This document shows positions 1-5,261 of a DNA stretch of 8,326 nt, piece after piece. Position 1 is the stretch's first letter. Each line of letters begins with the position of its first letter. Under the pieces are notes generated by a model. The model was given only the letters and a program-made list of their open reading frames with translations, made no database searches and was not told the origin of the DNA. The stretch is taken from positions 3,320-11,645 of the forward strand of contig DASC01000005.1 of the NCBI GenBank assembly GCA_002503595.1, in the 5' to 3' direction. The stretch is from Candidatus Methanogaster sp. UBA203 (GTDB lineage Archaea; Halobacteriota; Methanosarcinia; Methanosarcinales; Methanogasteraceae). A program made the position numbers and the translations under genes.

Positions 1-12
1 GATTAACACAGA

Positions 13-42
13 AATCTTGTGGAAATCCGTGTAATCTTGTGG
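13..42. repeat. Short imperfect direct repeats beyond the hemL 3' end
   Basis: AATCTTGTGG occurs at 13-22 and again at 33-42, with a related AATCCGTGT between them, giving three imperfect units of about 10 bp. A small inverted repeat (GTGG, six bases, CCAC) overlaps at 39-52. It lies just past the hemL stop codon but is not followed by a T tract in the hemL direction, so it is not a convincing terminator. No function is assigned. Confidence 0.4.
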
Positions 43-73
43 TTCCTACCACCTGGTATTAGTATGTTCGTGA

Positions 74-1336
74 TCATCTCAGACTCGCCGCGTAAGCATC
101 GATCGTCTTATCGATATCCTCTTTCGTGTGCGCAATGCTTAAGAAATTGGTTTCAAACTGCGACGGAGGTAAGAAAACCCCTTTCCCGAGCATCCGGTGG
201 AAGAAACGCAGATATTCCTCTTTGTCGCACGTGAGGACATCCTGATAGTTATGTGGTGTGCTTCCGAAGAATATCTTAAACATGCTCGAAATCCCTGAGA
301 CCGCGTACGGCAGCCCAAGGTCAGATACGAGATCGTGAAGTGCAGCACGGAGTTTATCGCCTTCTGCATTCAGTCTGGTATGTACATTCTCTGATTCGAG
401 CACATTCAGCACGGCAAGCCCTGACGCCATCGAGACCGGGTTTCCGCTGAACGTTCCTGCTTGATAGACGCCGCCGGAAGGGGATATCAGTTCCATGATC
501 TCCTTTCTGCCGCCGAAAACGCCGATCGGAAATCCTCCGCCGATGATCTTCCCAAGCGTCGTCATGTCAGGAACGATGCCGAAGTATTCCTGTGCGCCGC
601 CAAGCGCAAGCCGGAATCCCGTAATAACCTCATCAAAGATCAGGAGCACGTCGTTCTCCTCTGTGACCCTGCGCACGTCCTTGAGATAGTCCTGATCCGG
701 CAGTATCGGTCCGATGTTTCCGAGCACCGGTTCAAGGATCACGGCTGCCAGATCGCCCCGGTTCGATTCGATCATGTCGGTCATCGCCTCGATATCATTG
801 TACTGTACTTGTAGCGTATGTTTCGTGAAATCAGGCGGTATCCCGAGCGAATCCGGCGTTCCCTGTGTGGTTGCTCCTGATCCCGCCTTTACGAGAACCG
901 CATCGTGTGCGCCATGAAACCCGCCTTCTATCTTTAAGAACTTGTTCCTGCCGGTATATCCGCGTGCGGCACGAAGCGCACTCATAGTCGCCTCAGTCCC
1001 GGACGATATGAACCGCAGCATATCGATACTCGGATAGATGGATGCGATCTTTGTTGCAAGCCGTACCTCCGCCTCGATCGGGGTGCCGTAGAGCCAGCCA
1101 CGACTCAGCTGGTCTGTGACCGCGTCCTTGATTGCCGGATGCGCATGTCCGAGAATCAGCGGACCGTACCCCATGCAGTAATCGATGTACCGGTTCCCAT
1201 CGGCGTCTGTGATCGTGCACCCACCTGCTGATGCTGTGTAGAACGGGTATGGCTTTATCGCACGTACCGGGGAACTGACTCCGCCGGGAATTACATTCTT
1301 TGCCTGCTCATAGATTTTTTCTGATTGTGTGGTCAT
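74..1336 (-). CDS. hemL: Glutamate-1-semialdehyde 2,1-aminomutase
   Basis: This PLP enzyme converts glutamate-1-semialdehyde to 5-aminolevulinate, the entry to tetrapyrroles (heme, siroheme, corrinoids, F430) by the C5 pathway, in the cytoplasm. The 420-aa product has the usual family length and starts with the typical SEKIYEQAKNVIPGGVSSPV region. The SSGTEAT phosphate-binding loop lies at about 111-117, the GGFHGAHD segment at 138-145, FDEVITGFR with the pyridine-N-binding Asp at 234-242, and the Schiff-base lysine in TLGKIIGGGFPIG at K263. The C-terminal PPSQFE motif (about 390-395) is also characteristic. An AGAGG ribosome site lies 8-12 bases upstream of the ATG on the minus strand. It is divergent from tpiA and shows no sign of decay. 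The family assignment is secure. Confidence 0.97.
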   Translation of the reverse strand: MTTQSEKIYEQAKNVIPGGVSSPVRAIKPYPFYTASAGGCTITDADGNRYIDYCMGYGPLILGHAHPAIKDAVTDQLSRGWLYGTPIEAEVRLATKIASIYPSIDMLRFISSGTEATMSALRAARGYTGRNKFLKIEGGFHGAHDAVLVKAGSGATTQGTPDSLGIPPDFTKHTLQVQYNDIEAMTDMIESNRGDLAAVILEPVLGNIGPILPDQDYLKDVRRVTEENDVLLIFDEVITGFRLALGGAQEYFGIVPDMTTLGKIIGGGFPIGVFGGRKEIMELISPSGGVYQAGTFSGNPVSMASGLAVLNVLESENVHTRLNAEGDKLRAALHDLVSDLGLPYAVSGISSMFKIFFGSTPHNYQDVLTCDKEEYLRFFHRMLGKGVFLPPSQFETNFLSIAHTKEDIDKTIDAYAASLR

Positions 1337-1411
1337 GGATATGCCTCTTTATCGTTGATGGGGAGTTAGGTGGTGTTAGATATCTCAGCCACCTTCTGCG
1401 GTAATATTCCA

Positions 1412-1427
1412 GAGGATTTAAGTCCTC
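1412..1427 (-). promoter_or_regulatory. Candidate hemL promoter inside an inverted repeat
   Basis: On the minus strand an archaeal TATA-like ACTTAAAT occupies 1423-1416, preceded by purine-rich GGAGG that could act as a BRE. Transcription would start about 25 bases downstream, leaving a leader of roughly 55 bases. The box is framed by 5-bp inverted arms, GAGGA (1412-1416) and TCCTC (1423-1427), which could be a regulator site. The alternative TATAAATTTAAG at 1482-1471 would also work on this strand with a longer leader. This is a prediction from sequence pattern only. Confidence 0.35.
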
Positions 1428-1470
1428 CACTGTCATCTCTTTCACCGTGTTGAGAATCAATGCCGGAATA

Positions 1471-1482
1471 CTTAAATTTATA
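1471..1482. promoter_or_regulatory. TATA-like element in the hemL/tpiA divergent region
   Basis: CTTAAATTTATA is AT-rich in an otherwise mixed region and reads as a TATA-like box on either strand. From it the leader to tpiA would be about 135 bases and to hemL about 110 bases. Which gene, if either, uses it cannot be decided from the sequence. Confidence 0.3.
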
Positions 1483-1506
1483 GCAGCCCCTGCGAGTCAC
1501 TCTTGT

Positions 1507-1527
1507 TATGTGCTTGCTATGTGCTTG
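1507..1527. repeat. Two 10-bp direct repeats spaced one helical turn apart
   Basis: TATGTGCTTG occurs at 1507-1516 and 1518-1527, a period of 11 bp, so both copies face the same side of the DNA helix. They lie upstream of the nearest tpiA TATA-like box (around 1564-1570). They could be a paired activator site or a chance tandem duplication. Confidence 0.4.
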
Positions 1528-1560
1528 GGGTGTGTGAGTTCAGAGGTACCGAAATCGTCG

Positions 1561-1573
1561 ATATCTTTAAACA
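1561..1573 (+). promoter_or_regulatory. Candidate tpiA promoter
   Basis: The segment ATATCTTTAAACA contains a TATA-like CTTTAAA about 70-77 bases upstream of the tpiA ATG. Initiation about 25 bases further on would leave a leader of roughly 45-50 bases containing the duplicated SD region. It is the closest good TATA-like box on this strand. Confidence 0.4.
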
Positions 1574-1604
1574 ATTTCCGATCTAACATACTACCCTTCA
1601 GGGG

Positions 1605-1636
1605 CATTTAACAGAAGATACATTTAACAGGAGATC
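1605..1636 (+). repeat. Tandem 16-bp duplication carrying the tpiA ribosome binding site
   Basis: CATTTAACAGAAGATA (1605-1620) is followed directly by CATTTAACAGGAGATC (1621-1636), two mismatches apart. The second unit carries AGGAGA (1629-1634), correctly placed 6 bases before the tpiA ATG. The first unit has the weaker AGAAGA at the equivalent place. It looks like a local tandem duplication in the 5' leader. Confidence 0.6.
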
Positions 1637-1640
1637 TACG

Positions 1641-2315
1641 ATGAAACAACTGAAAACTCCACTGGTGGTGTTGAACTTCAAGACATATATCGAGGCAACC
1701 GGCAAAAACGCGGTCCGCCTCGCCGAGATGTGTGGCGACGTCAGCAGGGATGCAAGCATCACGATCATAGCTGTGCCGCAACCCGCGGACATCCGCCCGG
1801 TAGCAGAGACTGGCATTCCGGTATTTGCGCAGCACATCGACGGCGCCCCCGCAGGCGGCAGTACAGGGTATATACTTGCAGAAGCTGTGCGCGATGCAGG
1901 CGCGATCGGGACATTGATCAACCACTCCGAGCGGAGGCTCACGCTCGCCGCGATCGATGCTGCAATCCAGGCGGCACGCCGCACCGACATTGCAACGATC
2001 GTGTGCAGCAACAACATCGCAACCACAAAAGCAGCCACAGCATTAAAGCCGGATTTTGTCGCGATCGAACCGCCAGAATTGATCGGTACGGGAATACCTG
2101 TTTCAACAGCCGATCCCGGGATCGTTTCCGGTGCGGTGGATGCTGCTCTGGGAATTGATCCCGACGTCCCGGTGCTCTGCGGCGCTGGCATCTCAAAAGG
2201 CGAGGATATGGCGGCAGCGCTGGAACTTGGCGCCGAGGGCGTGCTGCTAGCATCCGGGATCGTCCGCGCACCCGACCCGAAGGCAGCGCTTATGGATCTG
2301 GTATCCGGAATCTGA
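1641..2315 (+). CDS. tpiA: Triosephosphate isomerase, archaeal type
   Basis: The enzyme interconverts dihydroxyacetone phosphate and glyceraldehyde-3-phosphate in glycolysis and gluconeogenesis, in the cytoplasm. At 224 aa it is of the short archaeal class, about 25 aa less than bacterial and eukaryotic enzymes. Catalytic residues are visible: N12 and K14 in VVLNFKTY, the general-acid histidine H95 in INHSERR, and the base E143 in AIEPPELIGTG, followed by the flexible loop. CGAGIS (180-185) and GVLLASGIVRA (200-210) form the phosphate-binding end of the barrel. The ATG is set by AGGAGA 6 bases upstream. The stop codon directly abuts the start of the THEP1 gene, so the two are probably co-transcribed. 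Assignment is firm. Confidence 0.96.
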   Translation: MKQLKTPLVVLNFKTYIEATGKNAVRLAEMCGDVSRDASITIIAVPQPADIRPVAETGIPVFAQHIDGAPAGGSTGYILAEAVRDAGAIGTLINHSERRLTLAAIDAAIQAARRTDIATIVCSNNIATTKAATALKPDFVAIEPPELIGTGIPVSTADPGIVSGAVDAALGIDPDVPVLCGAGISKGEDMAAALELGAEGVLLASGIVRAPDPKAALMDLVSGI

Positions 2316-2840
2316 GTGATGAGGACGCGGGTAGCGATCACGGGTCAGCCCGGGGTCGGGAAGACGACGGTCTGCAGGGCAGTGGCAGATCTTCCGGGCA
2401 GAAGCACCGGCGGCATGATCTGCTCTGACATCACAGAAGAGGATAGCGGGGGCAGGCGGGTCGGGTTTGAACTGCTCGATCTGCAGACCGGCGTAAAGGG
2501 AGTGCTTGCCCATATCAGCGGAGATGGGCCCCGGGTCGGGAAGTATCATGTCAATCTGCATGATCTGGACCGGATCGGGGTAAGCGCGATTTTGAGTGCG
2601 GTTGCTACTGATCTGATCGTGATCGATGAGATCGCGCCGATGGAACTTACGTCGCAGAGGTTTATTCGGGCGGTGGAAGAGGCACTGGCGTCGGATAGGG
2701 ATATGCTTGTCGTGCTTCACCAGCGATCAGCTCATCCTCTGGCAGAGCGGATCAGGGCAGAGTTCGATCTGATCACGGTAACGAGGGATAACAGGGACGT
2801 GATTGTGGACGAGATTGCAGGGCGATTCGAGCCGCTCTGA
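2316..2840 (+). CDS. THEP1-family nucleoside-triphosphatase (P-loop NTPase)
   Basis: This 174-aa protein has the family layout: Walker A GQPGVGKTT at residues 10-18, a GGMICSDI segment at 32-39, a GFELLDLQTG strand at 50-59, and Walker B LIVIDEIAPMEL at 100-111, the most typical THEP1 motif. Characterised members (Aquifex THEP1, human NTPCR) hydrolyse several NTPs slowly and their cellular role is unclear. The length is normal. The start is GTG at 2316 or the next codon ATG at 2319; the GTG follows the tpiA stop with no gap and there is no clear SD, which points to translational coupling. A role tied to tpiA is not implied by the family. Confidence 0.9.
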   Translation: MMRTRVAITGQPGVGKTTVCRAVADLPGRSTGGMICSDITEEDSGGRRVGFELLDLQTGVKGVLAHISGDGPRVGKYHVNLHDLDRIGVSAILSAVATDLIVIDEIAPMELTSQRFIRAVEEALASDRDMLVVLHQRSAHPLAERIRAEFDLITVTRDNRDVIVDEIAGRFEPL

Positions 2841-2849
2841 ACGGGGTTT

Positions 2850-3025
2850 GTGGAGCTGCTGCTATTGGTTTCTGGGGGCGAATCAGGAGTAGTTCAGGTT
2901 TCTTTGAAAGCCGGGTTGGGCATAGAGATATGTACGGCATGTAAGGGAATTACCGAGGGGCATGGCGGGAGCATCAGGGTTGGGCGCGAGGTTGGGATGG
3001 GGCATGTGTTGTGGTTGTGCTGTGA
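2850..3025 (+). pseudogene. Relic of a histidine-kinase 3' end
   Basis: The stretch is open from 2850 to 3059, but its only recognisable part (about 2905-3025) resembles the last 35 residues of the complete kinase at 5833-7554. GLGIEICTACKGITEGHGGS and RVGREVGMG parallel the kinase's GLGLAICKGIIDGHGGS and AESEVGRGS, the G2-box end of the ATP-binding domain. At nucleotide level the similarity, with small indels, runs into the 3' flank and continues through the palindromic promoter into ABC ATPase copy A, as it does at the kinase-copy D junction. No H-box, N-box or G1-box is present. I read it as a truncated duplicate, not a gene; whether 2850-2905 belongs to it is unclear. Confidence 0.65.
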
Positions 3026-3049
3026 GATTCTGCGTTTCATCATAAAACC

Positions 3050-3075
3050 TTTCGATTAATCGAAAGACTTAAGTA
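3050..3075 (+). promoter_or_regulatory. Promoter of ABC copy A: 16-bp palindrome next to a TATA box
   Basis: TTTCGATTAATCGAAA (3050-3065) is a perfect palindrome. CTTAAGTA (3068-3075) follows two bases later and fits an archaeal TATA box, with the palindrome's CGAAA arm in the BRE position. Transcription would start near 3098-3102. A protein on the palindrome would be expected to affect TFB/TBP binding. The same arrangement recurs at 7579-7604 upstream of copy D, which argues that it is a functional operator. Confidence 0.7.
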
Positions 3076-3105
3076 CTATTACTTGCATCTATACAATCAG
3101 ACAAG

Positions 3106-3117
3106 TCGATCAATCGA
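3106..3117 (+). promoter_or_regulatory. Second operator-like dyad, copy A promoter
   Basis: TCGATCAATCGA is a near-perfect dyad with the same half-sites as the upstream palindrome (TCGAT / ATCGA; only the centre is asymmetric). Its centre is 54 bp from the centre of the first. It falls just downstream of the predicted transcription start and upstream of the SD (GAAGGT, 3133-3138). Two sites flanking TATA and start suggest repression or DNA looping. Confidence 0.6.
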
Positions 3118-3145
3118 TAAGTCTGAACAAAAGAAGGTAAACAAC

Positions 3146-3874
3146 ATGAACAACCACAACAACCACAACAACAACGAACCGCGGCAGGATGAAACTCCAG
3201 CCGTGGAGATCATAAACGCCAGAAAGAGCTACTGCATCGGCGAGATGGAAGTGCCGGTACTCCAGGGTATCGATCTCTCAATCCAGCGTGGCGAGTTCCT
3301 TGCGATCATGGGACCATCCGGCTCAGGCAAGAGCACGCTCGCGAACCTGATCGGCTGCCGTGATCATCCCACCGAAGGAGATATCCGCGTTCTCGGAAAT
3401 GTCGTGAACAAACTCTCTAACGATGAACTTGCGCATCTTCGCGGCGAGATCGGGTTTGTATTCCAGACCTTCGATCTCACGTCCGGGATGAGCGCCTTTC
3501 AGAATGTCGAACTTCCAGCGATTATGTGCCAAAAACACGGCTGCAATCCAGAGAAGCGCGCGAAAGAACTCTTAGAACTGGTCGGACTCTCTGATCACAT
3601 GCATCACAAGCCGGTACAACTATCGGGCGGGCAGCGCCAGCGTGTTGCGATCGCAAGAGCGCTCGTAAACGACCCATCGATCATTCTCGCGGACGAGCCC
3701 ACTGCAAGTCTCGACGCCAGAACAGGAGATGAGATCATGAATATCTTCAAGAATCTGAACAGGGATGGGCGCACCATCATTATGATCACGCACGATCCCG
3801 CGATCGCATCTCATGCTGACCGGATCGTGCACGTAAAGGACGGGTTGCTGGTAAACGGGAACATGAACACCTGA
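3146..3874 (+). CDS. ABC transporter ATP-binding protein, MacB/LolD type (copy A)
   Basis: The 242-aa ATPase is complete: Walker A GPSGSGKST (56-64), Q-loop Q107 in FVFQTF, signature LSGGQ (159-163), Walker B IILADEP (179-185), D-loop SLD (188-190) and H-loop H216. Partners of this class are FtsX/MacB-like permeases moving lipoproteins, peptides or drugs from the membrane. I chose ATG 3146 over upstream in-frame TTG 3085 because GAAGGT lies 7 bases before it and the same start occurs in copy D. The N-terminus is Asn/His-rich (MNNHNNHNNN), unusual for the family. Compared with copies C and D it lacks one Gln after LRG and has divergent residues after Walker A (GCRDHPTEGD instead of GCLDLPTGGE). 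No permease follows; a decayed ATPase begins 10 bases after the stop. Confidence 0.92.
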   Translation: MNNHNNHNNNEPRQDETPAVEIINARKSYCIGEMEVPVLQGIDLSIQRGEFLAIMGPSGSGKSTLANLIGCRDHPTEGDIRVLGNVVNKLSNDELAHLRGEIGFVFQTFDLTSGMSAFQNVELPAIMCQKHGCNPEKRAKELLELVGLSDHMHHKPVQLSGGQRQRVAIARALVNDPSIILADEPTASLDARTGDEIMNIFKNLNRDGRTIIMITHDPAIASHADRIVHVKDGLLVNGNMNT

Positions 3875-3891
3875 GGTGAGCAGCATGAACA
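3846..3891 (+). repeat. 46-bp exact repeat, ATPase end to next start (first copy)
   Basis: This 46-bp block is identical to 4289-4334. It covers the last ATPase codons (LVNGNMNT), the stop, the SD AGGTGA overlapping the stop, and ATGAACA of the next reading frame. The copies diverge right after: the first continues into an ATPase N-terminus, the second into a permease-like N-terminus. It marks a duplication boundary. Confidence 0.75.
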
Positions 3892-4317
3892 ACCACAACA
3901 ACGACGAACCGCAGCTGGATGAAAATCCGTTCGATAGTATCATCCAGAGGGCGTTACTGCATCAGCAGAATGGAAGTGCCGATACGGCGCGGCAGCGATC
4001 TGTCGGTTCAGAGTACCGAGTTACTCTCGATCATGGGACCATCCGGCTCAGGCAGGAATGCGGATGCGATCTGCGAAGCAGCGACGGAGTCGTGACGGAG
4101 TCAGCAAAGGTATATGCCAGCATCACCACAGGCAATGCGCCTGCAAAGACATACACCATGATGGACAGGAGGCAAGATCATGAAGATCTTTGAGTACCTG
4201 AACAGAGATGAGCGCACCACCATCATGATCATGCATGATCTGGAGATCATATCCAACGCTGTCTGGATTGCGCGTGTGAATGGCGGACTGCTGGTAAACG
4301 GGAACATGAACACCTGA
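3885..4317 (+). pseudogene. Decayed ABC ATPase (copy B)
   Basis: The ATG at 3885 has a good SD (AGGTGA, 3874-3879) and a start like copy A (MNNHNNDEPQLDE). The open frame runs only to 4193. Nucleotide similarity to the other ATPases continues through the Walker A region (4029-4054), but in the wrong frame after small indels. About 100 bp of unrecognised sequence (4055-4160) then replaces everything from after Walker A to beyond Walker B, so Q-loop, LSGGQ and Walker B are missing. From ATG 4180 the ATPase C-terminus returns in another frame: MKIFEYLNRD, an H-loop-like IMHD, and the same LLVNGNMNT end as copy A. A working ATPase cannot be made from this locus; a 102-aa peptide could be translated. 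Confidence 0.8.
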
Positions 4318-4334
4318 GGTGAGCAGCATGAACA
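4289..4334 (+). repeat. 46-bp exact repeat (second copy)
   Basis: Identical to 3846-3891. Here it ends the copy B relic (stop 4315-4317) and supplies the SD and ATG (4328) of the permease-like stub. It probably keeps the original ATPase-permease junction, in which the permease SD overlaps the ATPase stop codon. Confidence 0.75.
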
Positions 4335-4405
4335 GCAGAAAACCATTGAAATTCATCCAGCGGCGAAAATTGAGATCGCTGGTGGATGTCTTGAGCACAA
4401 CACCA
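4328..4405 (+). pseudogene. Stub of an FtsX/MacB-like permease N-terminus
   Basis: From ATG 4328 the frame reads MNSRKPLKFIQRRKLRSLVD followed by VLSTTP. A basic RRKLRSL-hydrophobic-VL start, just before the first membrane helix, is characteristic of FtsX/MacB-type ABC permeases (typically RRKLRTLLTVLGI). The start has an SD overlapping the preceding ATPase stop, as expected for an ATPase-permease operon. No membrane helix follows: after about 26 residues the similarity ends and sequence leading to copy C begins. The resemblance is short, so I hold it as probable. If right, the permease body was deleted. Confidence 0.5.
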
Positions 4406-4465
4406 TATACGGGACATGACCACAACCAAAGCGTCAACGATATCAAAAATCAGGAGGGCGTACGC

Positions 4466-4648
4466 ATGAACGACCAGAGCTACAACGAACCGCGGCTGGA
4501 CGAGACTCCAGCCGTGGATACCATAAACGCCGGTTACTGCATCGGCAGAATGGAAGTGCCGATACGGCATGGCATCGATCTGCCATCCGGCGCGGCGAGT
4601 TCCTTGCGATCATGGGACCATCCGGCTCAGGCAAGAGCACGCTCATGA
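4466..4648 (+). pseudogene. N-terminal part of ABC ATPase copy C, frameshifted
   Basis: ATG 4466 has a strong SD (AGGAGGG, 4452-4458) and begins MNDQSYNEPRLDETPAVD, matching the other ATPase N-termini. Compared with copy D (GATCTCGCAATCCGG), the equivalent GATCTGCCATCCGG near 4576-4589 is one base short. The frame then reads out-of-phase ATPase sequence (SLRSWDHPAQARARS) and stops at 4648. The rest of the ATPase continues in the +1-related frame from 4612. It is either a simple frameshift mutation or, less likely, a sequencing error; no slippery motif was seen. Confidence 0.8.
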
Positions 4649-5166
4649 ACCTGATCGGATGCCTCGACCTCCCAACCGGAGGAGATGTCCCCGTCTCAGG
4701 AAAGGACGTGAGCAAACTCTCTGAAGCCGAACTTGCACATCTCAGGGGGCAAGAGATCGGATTTGTGTTCCAGACCTTCGATCTTGTATCCAGAATGAGT
4801 GTGTTCAAGAACGTCGAACTCCCGACGCTTGCGAACCACAAACACGGCTGCAATCCAAAGAAGCGCGCGAAGGAACTCTTAGAACTCGTCGGACTCTCCG
4901 ATTCCATGCATCACAAGCCGACAGAACTATCGGGCGGGCAGCTCCAGCGTGTTGCGCTCGCAATGGCGCGGTCCCAGCATCCGGATAGTGCATCCAGCCA
5001 GTTTTATATCTGCGACGGAGCACAGCCATTTCTGGATGGGCAGTATGCGGTATTTGGCAGGACGATCGAGGGAATTGATGTCGTGCGGGCGATTGCAGAG
5101 GTGAAAACGGGACCGCAAGACAAGCCGGTGAAGAGTGTTGTGATCACCGGAATCTCGATCAAATGA
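4612..5166 (+). CDS. Chimeric ORF: ABC ATPase core joined to cyclophilin C-terminus
   Basis: The 184-aa frame opens at an internal ATG of the ATPase Walker A. It contains MGPSGSGKST (1-10), FVFQTF and LSGGQ (about residues 106-110), then switches at about residue 118 (base 4962) to a cyclophilin-type peptidyl-prolyl isomerase: MARSQHPDSASSQFYI, FLDGQYAVFGRTIEGIDVV and a closing strand VVITGISI. The ATPase half lacks Walker B, D-loop and H-loop; the isomerase half lacks the N-terminal half with the catalytic Arg (FHRV region). Neither enzyme is therefore expected to work. The first 117 residues are nearly identical to copy D. The true upstream start (4466) is separated by a frameshift and no SD serves 4612, so expression is doubtful. 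I regard it as a recombination product, best treated as a pseudogene. Confidence 0.75.
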   Translation: MGPSGSGKSTLMNLIGCLDLPTGGDVPVSGKDVSKLSEAELAHLRGQEIGFVFQTFDLVSRMSVFKNVELPTLANHKHGCNPKKRAKELLELVGLSDSMHHKPTELSGGQLQRVALAMARSQHPDSASSQFYICDGAQPFLDGQYAVFGRTIEGIDVVRAIAEVKTGPQDKPVKSVVITGISIK

Positions 5167-5179
5167 GCCTCATTCCAGA

Positions 5180-5202
5180 GGGGCTTCACTGGATTTAGCC
5201 CC
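5180..5202 (+). terminator. Weak hairpin after the cyclophilin fragment
   Basis: GGGGCT (5180-5185) and AGCCCC (5197-5202) can form a 6-bp stem with an 11-base loop, 14 bases after the stop codon. It is followed by C-rich sequence instead of a T tract, so it may only stabilise the 3' end. Confidence 0.25.
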
Positions 5203-5219
5203 CCGCCCCATTCGTTGGT

Positions 5220-5231
5220 CGTTTGCAAACG
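5220..5231. promoter_or_regulatory. Perfect 12-bp palindrome in the 5167-5333 gap
   Basis: CGTTTGCAAACG is perfectly self-complementary and lies about 100 bases upstream of the response-regulator locus. It differs from the TCGATTAATCGA operators. It might be a regulator site, but this is unsupported beyond symmetry. The gap holds no convincing gene. Confidence 0.25.
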
Positions 5232-5261
5232 CCGGATGCGATTGTGTGCGAGGGATTGGAA

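Noticed and set aside
13..42. CRISPR-like or phage attachment repeat at the left edge
   Set aside because: Only two or three 10-bp imperfect units, with no spacers and no integrase or tRNA nearby.
1598..2341. Long minus-strand open frame (247 codons) across tpiA
   Set aside because: It is the antisense shadow of a well-supported triosephosphate isomerase; it is Ala/Ser-rich with no recognisable motif.
2850..3059. Independent 69-aa gene after THEP1
   Set aside because: Its recognisable part matches the kinase C-terminus and its end runs into the promoter palindrome; there is no convincing SD.
3083..3145. Possible longer start of ATPase copy A at an upstream TTG
   Set aside because: The added residues fall on the promoter's second dyad and leader, there is no SD for it, and copy D is aligned to ATG 3146 with GGAGGT before it.
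3885..4193. Novel 102-aa small protein
   Set aside because: Its sequence is ATPase DNA read partly out of frame, with a deletion and an unrelated insert, so decay is the simpler reading.
4319..4648. Single 109-aa gene spanning the permease stub and the copy C N-terminus
   Set aside because: It joins two unrelated fragments by chance in one frame; a strong SD and ATG at 4466 restart the ATPase, and its end is out-of-frame ATPase sequence.
4612..5166. Functional peptidyl-prolyl isomerase gene
   Set aside because: Only the C-terminal part of the cyclophilin fold is present, without the catalytic arginine region; the N-terminal part is ATPase sequence.
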